A stretch of DNA of 64,000 nucleotides, from NCBI GenBank assembly GCA_964017065.1, contig OZ024788.1, forward strand, positions 2,889,809 through 2,953,808. The letters are read 5' to 3'. How positions within the stretch are numbered: position 1 is the first letter of the stretch; each line of letters begins with the position of its first letter. Origin of the DNA: Haliclona indistincta. Taxonomy: Eukaryota; Porifera; Demospongiae; Haplosclerida; Chalinidae. The translations under genes and the position numbers were made by a program. Of the stretch, positions 13,646 to 25,900 are shown piece by piece. Below the pieces are notes generated by a model. The model saw only the letters and a program-made list of their open reading frames with translations. It searched no databases and was not told the origin of the DNA.

Positions 13646-14960
13646 CGCATTAGTGCAGTAACTTTGAAAAAATTGTGCTTCACTTGCATGCTGACATAGC
13701 CAATGTGATCGACTCTGTAGCTTCTGATGTGTTCACAATTCAGCACTGTGTGTTGCAACTATGAATTTTCTACTGTAGCTTATGTTCAAGATAAAATTCT
13801 TCCGGCCAAAGCTATACATCTGTTGTGCTATTTTTAGTACAATGATAATTTCTGAACCAAAAATTGATAGCAAACCCATTATTGTATTTTTCCTGCTTAT
13901 GTGTGCATGAATGTATCGTTATTTAAATTCCTCATAATAAACCTGGCGTAACTTTTTACACAAGCAACAGTCAAGCTTATTGCAAATCACATGACCATGT
14001 TCGGTGTCCTTCTGTTAGTTTTTTTTTGTGTCAGAGAAGGACACTACCCCTTCATGTGAACACCCCTAATGCTTAAGGAACCCCTCTAATTAAGACACTG
14101 CATGTTTGTGGGTTTTTCTGAATTAGACGGATCCACTGCAGTTCTCATGTGGTACTGTGTACTAAATATTTTGAGCAGATTTAATTTTTGTATTTTTTGT
14201 TTGCAAAATATGAGCTATAGTGCTGTATAGTGCACTCTTTATTTTGCATGGATTACCATAATTTTTTTTTCTCTAGGTGTTAATTATCGACTACTGACAA
14301 CAGTTTGGCAAATTAATAATTATTGACTTTTATTAGTAATAATGACTGTGTGAATAATTATCATTGATTATTAAGAATTTTATATGTTCAATACCAGTCG
14401 GTAAACATCAGAATGATCACAAATCTTGCCAGAATCAAATGGAATGGATAGAAGGATTTTCTGCAAATTGCGCCAATCATTGGTTAAACCCAGGTCTAAC
14501 CCTTAACTAAATCCAGAAACAGGTTGTGTGCCCATAGGAAATGAAATGCTGCTATCATTTCACCATACACTCAGCGCTTCTGTTAATCACATACATACAT
14601 GCACATACCCGATAGATGTAAAATAATATGCGTCTGTATGTATAATGCATAGATGTTTTAGACATGATGTTGTGAGCTTATATATATGCATTGTTGAGAA
14701 GACTTGCTATGCTAATGGTTATTCATAACATGCGCGCAGTACACGTGAGCTGAAAATCACGTGATCAGTTTTAATGAGCTTAATTTAATAATTATTTTCG
14801 ATTTCCTGGATCAAGCGCAGATAATGGATCGAGCAAGTAGTGGTGAAGATAAGCTTCTTGATCGCCGCGATAAGCGAACACAAGTCGAACAAAGGGCGCG
14901 ACCAGCTGTTGATGCACGCTGCGTTGCCTACCTGAAACAGTCCGGTAGGTCCGATTAATT
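13590..14960. repeat. Segmental duplication, copy A
   Basis: This segment matches 19608-20900 along most of its length, for example ACAGTTGTCCTCTTACAG, GTACAGAATAGCGCATTAG and GATCGACTCTGTAGCTTCTG. It joins the downstream flank of the NLR Death exon to a copy of the first exon of the caspase gene. Small indels accumulate throughout, so the event is not recent. Confidence 0.8.
14824..14944 (+). pseudogene. Orphan copy of the caspase gene's first exon
   Basis: It encodes MDRASSGEDKLLDRRDKRTQ and continues to DARCVAYLKQSG before a GTAGGT donor. It parallels the first exon at 20748-20963 (LFDRRDKRTQVEQKARPG...DARCVAKVFYKQ) but has lost about ten bases around the AKVFYK codons. No matching downstream exons follow; a TTAA-flanked MITE begins 26 bases later and then a Death-exon copy. 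It is best read as a truncated relic left by the 13590-14960 duplication. Confidence 0.7.
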
Positions 14961-14969
14961 TTGATTAGT

Positions 14970-15555
14970 TTAAGGGACTACACGACGAACTATACAAACG
15001 GCTCGATTTGCGTGCTGTTTTTTCTGCCTCACCATCTAGTACTTCACAGCGACCTTACCAACTGCTGGGCGGTCCTAGGGTGGAGCTAGAGGGCCGAGGG
15101 ACCCAAATGTTTTACGACATAGTTTTTCTTTAATTTAAAGGTAGCAACCAGGGTGGGTGGGAGGGGGGAGGGCGGGCAAGCGAAGCGGGTGAACCTTGCC
15201 TACCTCTGCCGCCACAAATGACCTTGCTGCGTTCTTAGCTGACCTCTGTAGCTCAATTCTTGTGCAAACCACGAAACTAATTAAATATTCGCGGCCTTGT
15301 GACTGACAGACTGAACACTTTACGCAAAAACGCATGCATACGTTTGCTCACCACGAGCCATTCAGTTCACAAATCCATTTTGGTGGGCGTGGCTTGTCCG
15401 CTCATTGAATAAAATTTTTACTCTTTCTACAGTGTTTGCTCCGCCCACAAGCAGATTTGTGAGTTTCTTTGATGATAACTGTCTTTGACCACGCTTTGTT
15501 TGCCCGAAGAAACTGAAATTTTCGTCATTCTGATGTTCGACGTGTAGTCCCTTAA
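14970..15555. mobile_element. MITE with TTAA target duplication
   Basis: Inverted termini TTAAGGGACTACACG (left) and CGTGTAGTCCCTTAA (right) bound 586 bp. The TTAA at both edges (14970-14973 and 15552-15555) fits the piggyBac or Kolobok superfamilies. The interior has a G-rich tract near 15150-15185 and no coding capacity. Confidence 0.75.
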
Positions 15556-15987
15556 TGGAGCAAATTTATTTTTAAATCACCTGCATGAACAACAGACCGA
15601 AACATTATTTTGTTTTGGGTTAAGCATAATAATAAGACATGAAACCTTGATGGGTGTATTTTGATAGATATGGTTGCTTGTATCGTGTGAGGTTGTGACT
15701 ATACCAAATTGAACCAGCCCTGGAATGTTGGCAGAAGCCGTGAAACAGTAAATTATTAATAATTTTGTGATGTTAAGTATACCTGTTCAATCTTCAAACT
15801 GTATTTTATTGATGCTATTACTAGAACTGCCTGAACTTGCTTGTGTACATGTACACTTTATGAGTATGATAAAAAACAGTAGTTGCAATAAATTACTTGG
15901 AGGTTAGCAATCGACATACGGGAGATTAAGAGCTCACTAAAGTATAGGCACATTATATCTATCTTTACTATTGTTATTGTTTTGCAG

Positions 15988-16746
15988 TTCATAGACCAAC
16001 ACATGTTCAGTTGGTTAGTTTAAAGAAGCCTGATGGATCTACTCTTAGAGTCAGTCAGTGGATTACTTTATCGGAACAATGGCAGTGCACTAAATTTGCT
16101 CACATGCTCTTGAAGGATGATGTCCAAGTAAGAAGATATGAAATGGAGTACAAAGAAAAGGATGAGTTCATTCGAATGATCCTGAAAGACTGGCTGGGTC
16201 GAGATGATGATGATCCCACTGATTCAGCTGTTCCACGCACTTGGTCAGCTCTTGCTGGGTGCATCACTGATGCTGGTCTGGATGGAGCCCTTGCTAAAGC
16301 TATCAGAGACACCTTCATGTTAGTTGCTATAATTTAAGTCATTGACCACAAAAGTAAATATCAACATTTTTCCTCTTTCAGCTTTGTTCACAGGTTATGT
16401 CATGATTTGCTTCTAAAATTATTTACTGTTGTCCTCTTACAGGCTAACTAATGCTGATGCTCACACACAGACTGGAACATTTATGCATTCACAAGGTGAG
16501 AATCATGCCTCATTGGCATGCTATGTAGAAGCAGCTGCAGGTCAGTATACACATAAAAACTGGTTAAACACAACTACCTATAATTGTGTTAAAACTTTGC
16601 TCATGTGGTATAATTGATTATATGCTGTTGCAAGCTACTGTAATATTTCATCTCTTATTCTTGCACATTCATCAACAGATGTAACAGCAATTAGTTCAGT
16701 GACATCAGATATTGAAGTTCATCAAAGCTCATCACCAAGTTTATAA
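15988..16746 (+). CDS. Second copy of the NLR Death-domain exon with linker and tail exons
   Basis: The exon 15988-16318 is a near copy of 13156-13485 (LKKPDGSTLRVSQWITLSEQ...) with an open Death-domain frame. Two endings are possible: splicing to 16382-16451 (FVHRLCHDLLLKLFTVVLLQ, stop TAA), or in phase 2 to a linker exon at 16443-16493 (LTNADAHTQTGTFMHSQ) and then an exon starting about 16680 (DVTAISSVTSDIEVHQSS) that stops at 16746. The flanking intron also matches that upstream of 13156, so a unit of about 1.2-1.3 kb was duplicated in tandem. No start codon or upstream exon of its own was found; it may be an alternative 3' end of the NLR gene or a non-functional copy. Confidence 0.55.
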
Positions 16747-17195
16747 TTGCAGCAATGTACGCTGGTTACCTAGCTAATGCTAACATTAATTTTTACTTCA
16801 TACTACAGACCGAAACATTTTTGGTGGGTTAGGCATAATAAGGCATGAAACCGGTTGCTTGGTTGCTTGTACCGTGCAAAGTTGTGACTACCAAGCACTG
16901 AAACCAGCCCTCAAAATGTTGGCAGAAGCCTGTAATATTGAAACAGTAAATCATTACAATTTTGGGATCGTTTGATGTTTGTTTTTACTTATTCAATCTT
17001 CAAGCTGCATTTTATTGATGCTATATTACTAGAACTGCCTGAACTTACATGTGTACATGTACACTTTATGAGTATGATAAAAAACAGTAGTTGCAATGAA
17101 TTACTTGGAGGTTTAATCGACATACGGGAGATTAAAAGCTCACTAAAGTATAGGCACATTTTCTATCTATCTTTACTATTGTTATTGTTTTGCAG

Positions 17196-17514
17196 TTCAT
17201 AGACCAACACATGTTCAGTTGGTTAGTTTAAAGAAGCCTGATGGATCTACTCTTAGAGTCAGTCAGTGGATCACTTTATCGGAACAATGGCAGTGCACTA
17301 AATTTGCTCACATGCTCTTGAAGGATGGTGTCCAAGTAAGACTCTATGAAAAGAAGTACAAAGAAAAGGATGAGTTCATTCGAATGATCCTGACAGACTG
17401 GTTGGGTCGAGATGATGATGATCCAACGCACTTGGTCAGCTCTTGCTGGGTGCATCACTGAAGCTGGTCTGGATGGAGCCCTTGCTGAAGCTATCAGAGA
17501 CACATTCAATTAGT
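17196..17514 (+). pseudogene. Third, frameshifted copy of the NLR Death exon
   Basis: It starts after the same TTTTGCAG acceptor and matches 15988-16318 closely, but a 17-bp deletion after GATGATCC (about 17422) shifts the frame, which reads THLVSSCWVHH and stops at about 17461. The 3' end has CAATTAG where the other copies have CATGTTAG, so the donor is damaged too. A 1.9 kb transposon insertion follows about 165 bp downstream. This is a decayed member of the tandem array. Confidence 0.8.
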
Positions 17515-17685
17515 TGCTATAATTTAAGTCATTGACCATCATAATTATGATACATGTGTCATTTTGTCATTAGCTACACTTTTTAAACTATTCTCAGTAT
17601 TCTAGCTGCGCCAGCTGTTAGCTAAAAAAATCTTAATTTTTCTAATTTTCGTCTTTCAGCTTTGTTCACAGGTTATAATGTCTTA

Positions 17686-18339
17686 AAGTAAAGTAAAAAA
17701 GCTTTAATAAAAAAACTGAAAAGTGTAGGGATGACTCTTAAAAAAGGAAAGGAACAAGATGGGATGATGCTTGCAAAAGTAAAGGAACAAGATGGAATAA
17801 TGCTAAGCTTGCAAATGTAAAAGTCCCAAGTATCCCTACATCAGCGGCTTGCTGCGACGCAACTGACATACGGAATCCTCTTCCTATACCTTTACAATCG
17901 TCGATTACTTCATCGGACTGCGTCCTCCAAACTCAGCTACCTGCAGCTTATTTACAACTGTCAACTACTTCATCGGACTGCGTCCTCCTAAACACAGATA
18001 CCTCTAGTTATTTACAACCGTCAATTACGTACTTCATCGGACTGCGTCCTCCAAACACAGATACCTCTAGTTATTTACAACTGTCAACTACTTCATCGGA
18101 CTGCGTCCTCCTAAACACATATACCTCTAGTTATTTACAACCGTCAATTACTCCATCGGACTGCGTCCTCCTTCAAGCCGCTGATGTAGGGATACTTGGG
18201 ACTTTTACATTTGCAAGCTTAGCATTATTCCATCTTGTTCCTTTACTTTTGCAAGCATCATCCCATCTTGTTCCTTTCCTTTTTTAAGAGTCATCCCTAC
18301 ACTTTTCAGTTTTTTTATTAAAGCTTTTTTACTTTACTT
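17686..18339. mobile_element. Foldback element with perfect 165-bp inverted repeats
   Basis: Bases 17686-17850 and 18175-18339 read as exact reverse complements by eye, starting AAGTAAAGTAAAAAAGC and ending inward at CATCAGCGGCTT. The 324-bp centre is about five tandem copies of a roughly 60-bp unit containing CTTCATCGGACTGCGTCCTC and AGTTATTTACAACCGTCAA. Each arm itself carries TGTAGGGAT near its outer end and ATCCCTACA near its inner end. No target duplication is obvious. Perfect arms suggest a very recent origin or gene conversion between them. Confidence 0.85.
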
Positions 18340-19607
18340 GTTCCTGTTACTTTTTTGATCACTATCAGTTTGAACTTATTAGTTGTATTCTATGATAGAT
18401 GTTATTTTTTTTGACAACTCTGTGAGCAGCAGTTACTAGTCTAGCAGATGTGAACGTGCACAGGGTCTGGAGAGTAAGGAGTGTAGTTTAAAATAATGTT
18501 TAATAATTATTACCAATCATTCATTGAAAGGTTTAAAATAGTAAAGAGGTTAAGGACGCAGATAGCAAAATATCAAGTCCAGGTATGATTTGACAACATG
18601 AGTACAGTAATGGATGAAGGAAGAGACTAATACTGACAACTCATGATGCTGCAAGCCTAATAGTAGAAGCACGCCTAGTAGAACCTTGTTGATGTCAATA
18701 TCACACTCACAGAGGCTTCTAGTCCTTTACATCTTACGCTGCGTGGTGTAGGAACCTTACTGTGCGTAGAATCTCAGTTGCTGCCGGTAACTGAATCGTT
18801 CACGTCTGGGTATGTCAGTTTTAACCCGCCATCTGAAGCTTTAACGAACATATCAGTGTTACTTAGGGTATAGTACTGCTCTAGACAAATTTCATACCTC
18901 TGGCTTGCGCGCTGAAGCGTCCAGAGCAGAGACAAAACGCGGTATCGATCGAGATGGCTGCAAAACTGATGTGGGCGGAGTTAATGATACGAGCGACAAG
19001 AGGGTTAATTATTTAATGGCGTCTTCAGTCCAAAACGGCCCAAAAACCATGTTTTTCAAGGATTACTCGCTTCTTGTAGTGTTTAATGCCTATTTAAGAA
19101 GTAAGTGCACTACCCCAGATATATACACGTGCGATGGTGCAGGTTTGGTAGTCATTCGTTAACTCAGGACAGCGCTAGGCTTACCGAAAGAAGAAAGAAA
19201 GAAAGAAAGAAAGAAGAAAGAAGAAAGAAGATGAACAATTCGCGTGGGCGGCGATTTCAGTTTACCACTTTAGAAACGTCTGCCCGCTTCGCCAAAGGCA
19301 TTTTCATGCTCAGAACAATCGCCTGATCAATCCTAGATGTCTGGAATCTCGACAAACGTTAAAACAGCGAAGATCTGCAACGCCCTCTCTGAGAGTCGCC
19401 ATCTTGATTTATGTCGTCAAGCAAGCAGTCCCAGCGACTTTCATAGACTTCCTACAAGCGCTCGCACTTCAGATTCCCTCAGAGATAGTTAAAATACAGT
19501 AGAAATGTATAACAGTAGAGATATGTGCGAAAACTCATTTTCACACATGAGTAGCCGCCATCTTAGTTCGAGGTCATCCCTACATATCATTGCCGATCGG
19601 CAATGAT
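18340..19607. other. Remainder of the 1.9 kb insertion
   Basis: Against the sister copies, the ancestral sequence stops near 17680 and resumes at AAAACTATTCACAG near 19608, so all of this is inserted. It holds an open frame at 18682-18872 with protein-like reading (HLTLRGVGTLLCVESQLLP, then SGYVSFNPPSEALTNISVLL) but no start codon, a GAAA-type microsatellite at about 19188-19231, and a terminal block at 19490-19610 that recurs inverted at 51150-51250, with the palindrome ATCATTGCCGATCGGCAATG. No transposase was seen. Confidence 0.55.
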
Positions 19608-20900
19608 AATAAAACTATTCACAGTTGTCCTCTTACAGGCTAACTGTAGTACAGAATAGCGCATTAGTGCATGAGTGACTTTGAAAAATTGTGCTTCACT
19701 GACTTGCATGCTGACATAGGCAATGTGATCGACTCTGTAGCTTCTGATGTGTTCACAATTCAGCACTGTGTGTTGCAACTATGAATTTTCTACTGTACCT
19801 TATGTACAAGATAAAATTCTTCTAAAGCATCAGCACTTGTGGTGCTATTTCAAGTACAATGCCATAATTTCTGAACCAAAAATTGATAAGAAACCCAACT
19901 GTATTAATTTTTTCCTGCTTGCATGCGTGAAAGTATCGTTATTATATTTCCTCAAATTATGTAACAGTCATGTTACATAAGCAACAGTCAAGCTTATTGC
20001 AAATCACATAAATATGTTCAGTCTCCTTCTGTTAGTTCCTAATTTTTCTAATTTTTTTACCCCTTCTTGTGAACATCCCTAATGCTAAGGAACCCAGCCT
20101 CTAATCTGGACACTTTGTGGTTTTTTTTTTCTGAATTGGTCGGGCCCACTGCAGTTCTCATGTGGTACTGTGTACTAAAATTAATTTTGAGCAGATTTAC
20201 CAATTTTTGTTTGCAAAATATAAACTAGTACAAAAACCATAGTGCACTCTTATTTTTCCATGGATTATCATATTTTTTCTCTCTAGGTGCTAATTAACTA
20301 CCACTGACAACGGTTTGGCAAATAATTATTAAATTATTGACTTTTATTAACTGTGTGAATAATTATCATTGAATTTTATATGTCCGTACACATCAGAATG
20401 AACAAGTTGATCACAAATCTTAGTCAGAAGCAAATGGGATGGATAGAAGGATCGATTTTCTGCAACTTGCACCAATCATTGGTCAAACCCTAGCTAAATC
20501 CACAGACAGATTGTGAGCCCATAGTAATGAAATGCTGAAATCATTTCAGCATATATACTCATTACTTCATACATGCATGTACATACCCGATAGATGCAAA
20601 ATAATACGCGTGATCGTATAATGCATGGATAATGCATTGATGCTTTAGACTTGATGTTGTGAGCTTATAGGCATTGCTGGGATGTTATTGCTGTTGGTTA
20701 TTCATAACATATGCGTGCTGTACACGTGACCGGAAAAATCATGTGATATGAGCTTGATAGATTTCCTGGATCAACCACAGATAATGGATGGTGAAGAATT
20801 AGATCATGGTCTTTTTGATCGCCGCGATAAGCGAACACAAGTCGAACAAAAGGCGCGACCAGGTGTTGATGCACGCTGCGTTGCAAAGGTGTTCTACAAA
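19608..20900. repeat. Segmental duplication, copy B
   Basis: Partner of 13590-14960. It runs from the Death-exon downstream flank into the first exon of the caspase gene, where the copy retains the full exon and its GTAGAC donor. Indels of 1-15 bases separate the two copies throughout. Confidence 0.8.
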
Positions 20901-22821
20901 CAGTCCGAAGATGAGGTTGACGGCCACTTGGTAGTGTCGCTAGACGAGGAGAAACAAAACAAGGTAGACCGTAGACTATACAGAAATGCAACGAGAAATG
21001 GTGATTAAATTGATGTTTGTTCTAGTACGTAGACGAATGGTACGCATCAAGAAAATGGACTAGGAGCAACGACAGTTGGAAAGTTTTTTCCACAAGAGAG
21101 GGAAGTAGCTTTATTGAGATACAAGAGCAAGATTTTGACTCATGGCGGTTGTTTTCTTTGCACTCTCCAAACAAAGTATGATACACACTTATTTATACAC
21201 GTACATAACAATTATTATTCCCAATCTTTATGTACTAGATAACCTTTGATGATGTTTTGTACTTCACACCGCACAAAAGCATCCCCCATTGTGCATTTGG
21301 GTTACAGTTGCGTCCTGGAAAGAGTCCAGGTGATCGAATATTCTTAAAGGTGAAGATTAATGGAGACTCAGATACTGACTTCTTTCATGTGCGCTATAAG
21401 CTGACTGATGGTGAGTGAGTAGTTGTAATATAGGGAGATTCCCTTTTAAGCAACTTGTTTATTTTGACTATAGTATCTATGTTTTCACTCTATACATACA
21501 GTAAAGCCACCACTTCCAAGTGGAAGAACAACACCTACTAGACCAGATAGCCCTGAAGTTAATCGTTCTCCCTCATCTCCTACAGAAGGTGAGATGTGAT
21601 GAGATGTTGAGTTTGTGTGTTAAGTTGTCAACACAAACTTATAGACACCTTCAATGTAATAATGTACAGATGCATTTATTTACTACACATTGGATTCCTA
21701 AGCCTTCCTTACACTTAAAACAAATTGCTACTCCATCCATGGAGTTTATATAGGGTTCAGCAGTCAACCAGTTAGCATGTAGGGATGAATTTAATTTGTA
21801 TCTTCTGTTGTTTGAGCATGAGGTACTTTCCCTCTGGTTCTTTTTTATCCATACAGAAACTGGTCTACCAGAAAATCTAACGGCAACAGAACAAGCTAAT
21901 GTTAGCTCATCGGCTACCTGTCAGTCGTGTGGTAAAATCACTGTGGACTATAAAACACTTGAGTATGAAGAGGCTAGTACTTTAGTAGAGAGTGTTAGCG
22001 AATCTACTCGGCAATCTAGTCGCCGCAGCAGTCAGCTTGTAGTTGGAGACCGTAGACAATTTTATCCTATGTATAGTAGTCCCCATGGACTAGCTGTGAT
22101 CTTTCGAGTACAGAACTTTAGTCACAACCAATGTCGTCCGAACCTGAAGCTAGAAGAGCGATTAGGTGCTGATGAAGATATGGAGAGATATGCTGAAGCC
22201 TTTCAAGCTGCTGGTTATAAGCCGCTTAAATGCACAGACTTCACTGCTGATGATATCCTGAAGAAGGTGAAAAAGATAGCAAGCAGCTACTCCAAGGAAT
22301 ACGACAGCCTGGTAATATGCTTCACTACTCATGGGGAAAACAACTACCATGTTTTCGGATCAGACAGTGTATCTGTCTTTGTATACAAGCTCTCTGCCTT
22401 CATCCAGGAATGTGCAGTACTTAAAAGCAAGCCCATACTGATGTTTCTACAGTGCTGTCGAACCCCAGCACTGGATCAAGCAGCCAACCCAGAACCTTGT
22501 CCAGGTAAAAATAATTATACCTGCATAATTACAGACGTTATTTTGTAACTCTCTTCTACAGCAGGCTTTCAGCCAGATGTCTTTATCGCTTGGGCAACTT
22601 CTCACTTTTGTAAAGCCTATCGTTCTACTGTGTATGGGTCTTGGTTTCCCGAAGCTCTGCGTGATGTGTTCAAAGAGTCTGCACATCATCACGACCTGCA
22701 CACGATGATGCATGAAGTAAATCGCAGAGTCTGTGAAATGAAGGGCACAAATGGTGAAAAGCAATGTGTACAGCTGGTGGATCAACTGCGGTACAACGTC
22801 TCATTTTACCAGTCATTATGA
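20748..22821 (+). CDS. Caspase-family cysteine protease with UPA-like N-terminal domain
   Basis: Exons 20748-20963, 21026-21175, 21239-21410, 21502-21588, 21857-22504 and about 22562-22821; phases agree throughout. The p20-like part has the catalytic His in VICFTTHGE and the catalytic Cys in LMFLQCCRT (canonical QACRG), and the p10-like part has the caspase hallmark YGSWFPEALRDVF. Caspases cleave after Asp in apoptosis or inflammatory signalling in the cytosol. The N-terminal region has no CARD or DED; it aligns with the post-ZU5 segment of the NLR at 7854 (YVDEWYASRKWT against YVDIEYQGWTKD; SIPHCAFGLQLRPGK against SIPHCAFELQLLPGK) with identical exon boundaries. A Pro/Ser linker (21502-21588) separates the two halves. 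The ATG at 20748 was chosen as first in frame; a second at 20784 (MDGEE) matches the start of the orphan exon. Activity is likely but QCCRT and THG differ from consensus. Confidence 0.85.
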
Positions 22822-22946
22822 ATGACATTAATTTATAATTATATTCGATTTTATCATTATTTTTATCAAAGAATCCAGGACCTCATCATCTCTACCTGAA
22901 TTGCTTTGTCACATAATAAGATTTTAGACCACAGCTAACCCGGAAT

Positions 22947-25900
22947 GGGTGTCTCTAAATTCACAACAGTTGAAGTACACCACGTGAAAATCACGTGATT
23001 TGTGCGCGCCGAATTTTGATTTTTCCCGCGAACTTCTTAGCGTATGTCATGGAGAGATCAGCTGAGGAAAGACCAGAGTGGGCAGCGACGTTAAAACACG
23101 TCGGTGTCTATTATGAGGGACTGGTAGATGATGCAGAATCGATCGTCGAGCACTGTAAGCTGGAGTCAGTGACAACTTTTGGTGTTCGTACATCACGCGG
23201 TAACTCTAGCTCAACTGCACAGCAGAATGCACTGCGTCAGTCCGGAGATCAAGCTGAGAGTCAGAAAGAGAACAAGGTTCTTACTGTATAATTATAAACT
23301 ATTTAATTATAATTATTGTGATAATAATCTGATAATAATTATTTCTGCTGACAGGTACCAGCTGAATCCGGAACACAACTGGCAGAATCTAAAGTGTTCT
23401 TGACAAAAACAGTCGGCGGGAACAAAATAAGCTTTGACGGAGTCCCATTCACGGTTGGAAAAGAAACAGTTTATGACTGTCAGTATGGCTGTCACTACTA
23501 CAAGAAGAAGTCCCTTGGCAAACGACTCTGTCTTCAAGGAACCCGCAAAATTGGTTGCCATGCCCATATCAAAGTCAAAGAGTTCAATCTCTATCCAGAA
23601 TACAAAATTACGTCAGATGATAGAACCAAGAGAAGCACCAAGAAGCTACAAGAAAAGCGCCTACAAGAGCTGCGTACTGCACTTACTACCGGCAACAATG
23701 TCAATTACATCAAGAAATATTTTGTATCTCTTCCGTCCAATGAAGCACACAACGGTCATCCAGTCGGTGAACAAAGTGGGTTTAGCCAACGGATTCATCC
23801 CAGGTTGATACAGGAGATTTATCAACTCGTGTCTGCAGGCATTACAGAAAAGCGTGAAGTAAAAAGATCCCTCCGCTACTTTGTTGTGAACACCCTGAGT
23901 AAAGAACTTGGCTACATACCACAACCTAATGATAGGGCCATGTATCCTACTGATATCGACATACACAATCACATCCACTTAGCGCGCAGAGCTCTTGATC
24001 TGAGCAAATTTGATCAAGAAAATGTGCGATTGAAGATCGAGCAGTGGTCAGCTGACACACACTCTCAGTTCTATTTCAGACCCTTCATCGAATCAACGCT
24101 TGAAAAAGAATTGAATACTCCGGAGACCACTGTGCAGAGTGATCATCATACACAGCTCCTTTATGTACACCAAGAGCAGTGGCAAAAACACCTTCTTGAA
24201 AGATATGGTGGGACGATGACTCTCCTTGATGCGACATATAAAGTGACCAAATACAACATCCCACTTTTTTTCCTATGTGTGCGAACTAACGTTGGTTACA
24301 GTGTAGTAGCTGAATTTGTGGTGCAGCAAGAAACTAGTGAGAGCATTTCCGAAGCTCTTGACATTCTTAAACTATGGAATCCTAAATGGGATCCAAAGTT
24401 CTTTATGGTCGACTACTCCAGCGCTGAAATTCTTTCACTCGAAACCACATTTCCTGACACGCAAGTGTACATCTGTGACTTTCATCGCGAACAAGCATGG
24501 GTGCGTTGGGTTCGTGATCATAAACATGGACTCACTAAAGAAGAAGGAGAACAGCTTCTACAGCTTCTTCGTGAATGTGCTCATGCTCCTCCAATGGATA
24601 CGCCTCCACATGATGCTCTGTACAAAGCAGCTGTTGAGTCTCTAATGAAGTCACCTGTTTGGAAAAATCATGAATCTGTACAGCTTTGGCTTACAACACA
24701 CTGGCTTGGAATTCCTCAGGTACAGTCGATTTCAGTTTGTTTTGTACACTGTTGGTGTGCGTCCATGTTGCGTAATAATAATTCATCAACAACCATGCCA
24801 TTCAAAGTAATTAATCACAATTTCCCCAGTAAAGCTCAAAATTTACCTAGCATACGTGTATTCTAACACTATTTTTACTGTAAATGTACATATCTAATAA
24901 TTCCACTAATACTAATAAGTTTGTGACTACACTCTTTGTTTAGAAATGGGCAAGAGCATATCGTGATCTACAATATCATGGTGCAGTAGATACGAACAAC
25001 GGGATCGAGGCACAAAATAAACTCTTTAAATACTGCCATCTACCACGATCTTCTAAACTCACTCTGTCACACCTATTAACAACCATAATTGAGAGTTTTC
25101 TTCCCGAGAGTCGCCAGAAATACCTATTCGATAACTTCAAGTTGGGGGCAACATACAGATCGTACAATGACAATGTACCACAGTTTCTACATGGAAGACC
25201 ACGAAAACTCATTGTACACAGCCTTCAAAGAATAACAAAAGCAAGCAAATTTCTACAGTCTGATGTGTCTGCGCATAAATCAGATACAACACATGAGGTC
25301 TACTCTCATGCCTCTGGCAAGATTCACACTGTGGATGTAAAAAAACCACACTGCAGCTGCGAGGATTGGCTAAGATACAATATGCCCTGTAAACATATGT
25401 TTGCTGTCTTTAAGTACTGTACAGAATGTTCATGGGATAGTTTGCCAGAAACCTACAAACAGAGTGAGTACCTCTCAGCTGATACAGCTATGCTTAGTGA
25501 GTTGTCAGTCACGAAACTCGAGTCTCCTAAGGAGTTTGACACAGCAATCGAGAAACCCCCCCGAGGAGTTTGACGAGAAACCCCCCGAGGAGTTTGACAC
25601 AGCAATCGAGAATCCTCCTGATGAATTTGACACAGCAATCGAGAAACCCCCCGAGCAGTTTGACACAGCAATCGAGAAACCCCCCGAGCAGTTTGACGAG
25701 AAACCCTCTGAGGAGTTTGACACAGCAATTGAGAAACCTGAGTTTATGAGTATACACAGAGAAGAATCAACATGTACTTCTGAGATACCAACTAAGGTAT
25801 ATGCTTAACAGAATAATAACAGTATGGCTACATTGCGTGGCAAGCCTTGGTGAAGCTAGATCTTTTTCAAACACACAATGTCACAGTAGTTATTTTCAGT

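Noticed and set aside
18905..19326. Frames of 85 and 73 codons
   Set aside because: They pass through low-complexity GAAA repeat and inserted DNA without domain features.
25453..25757. Minus-strand frames opposite the acidic repeats
   Set aside because: Repeat-driven shadows of the FDTAIEKPPE coding repeats.
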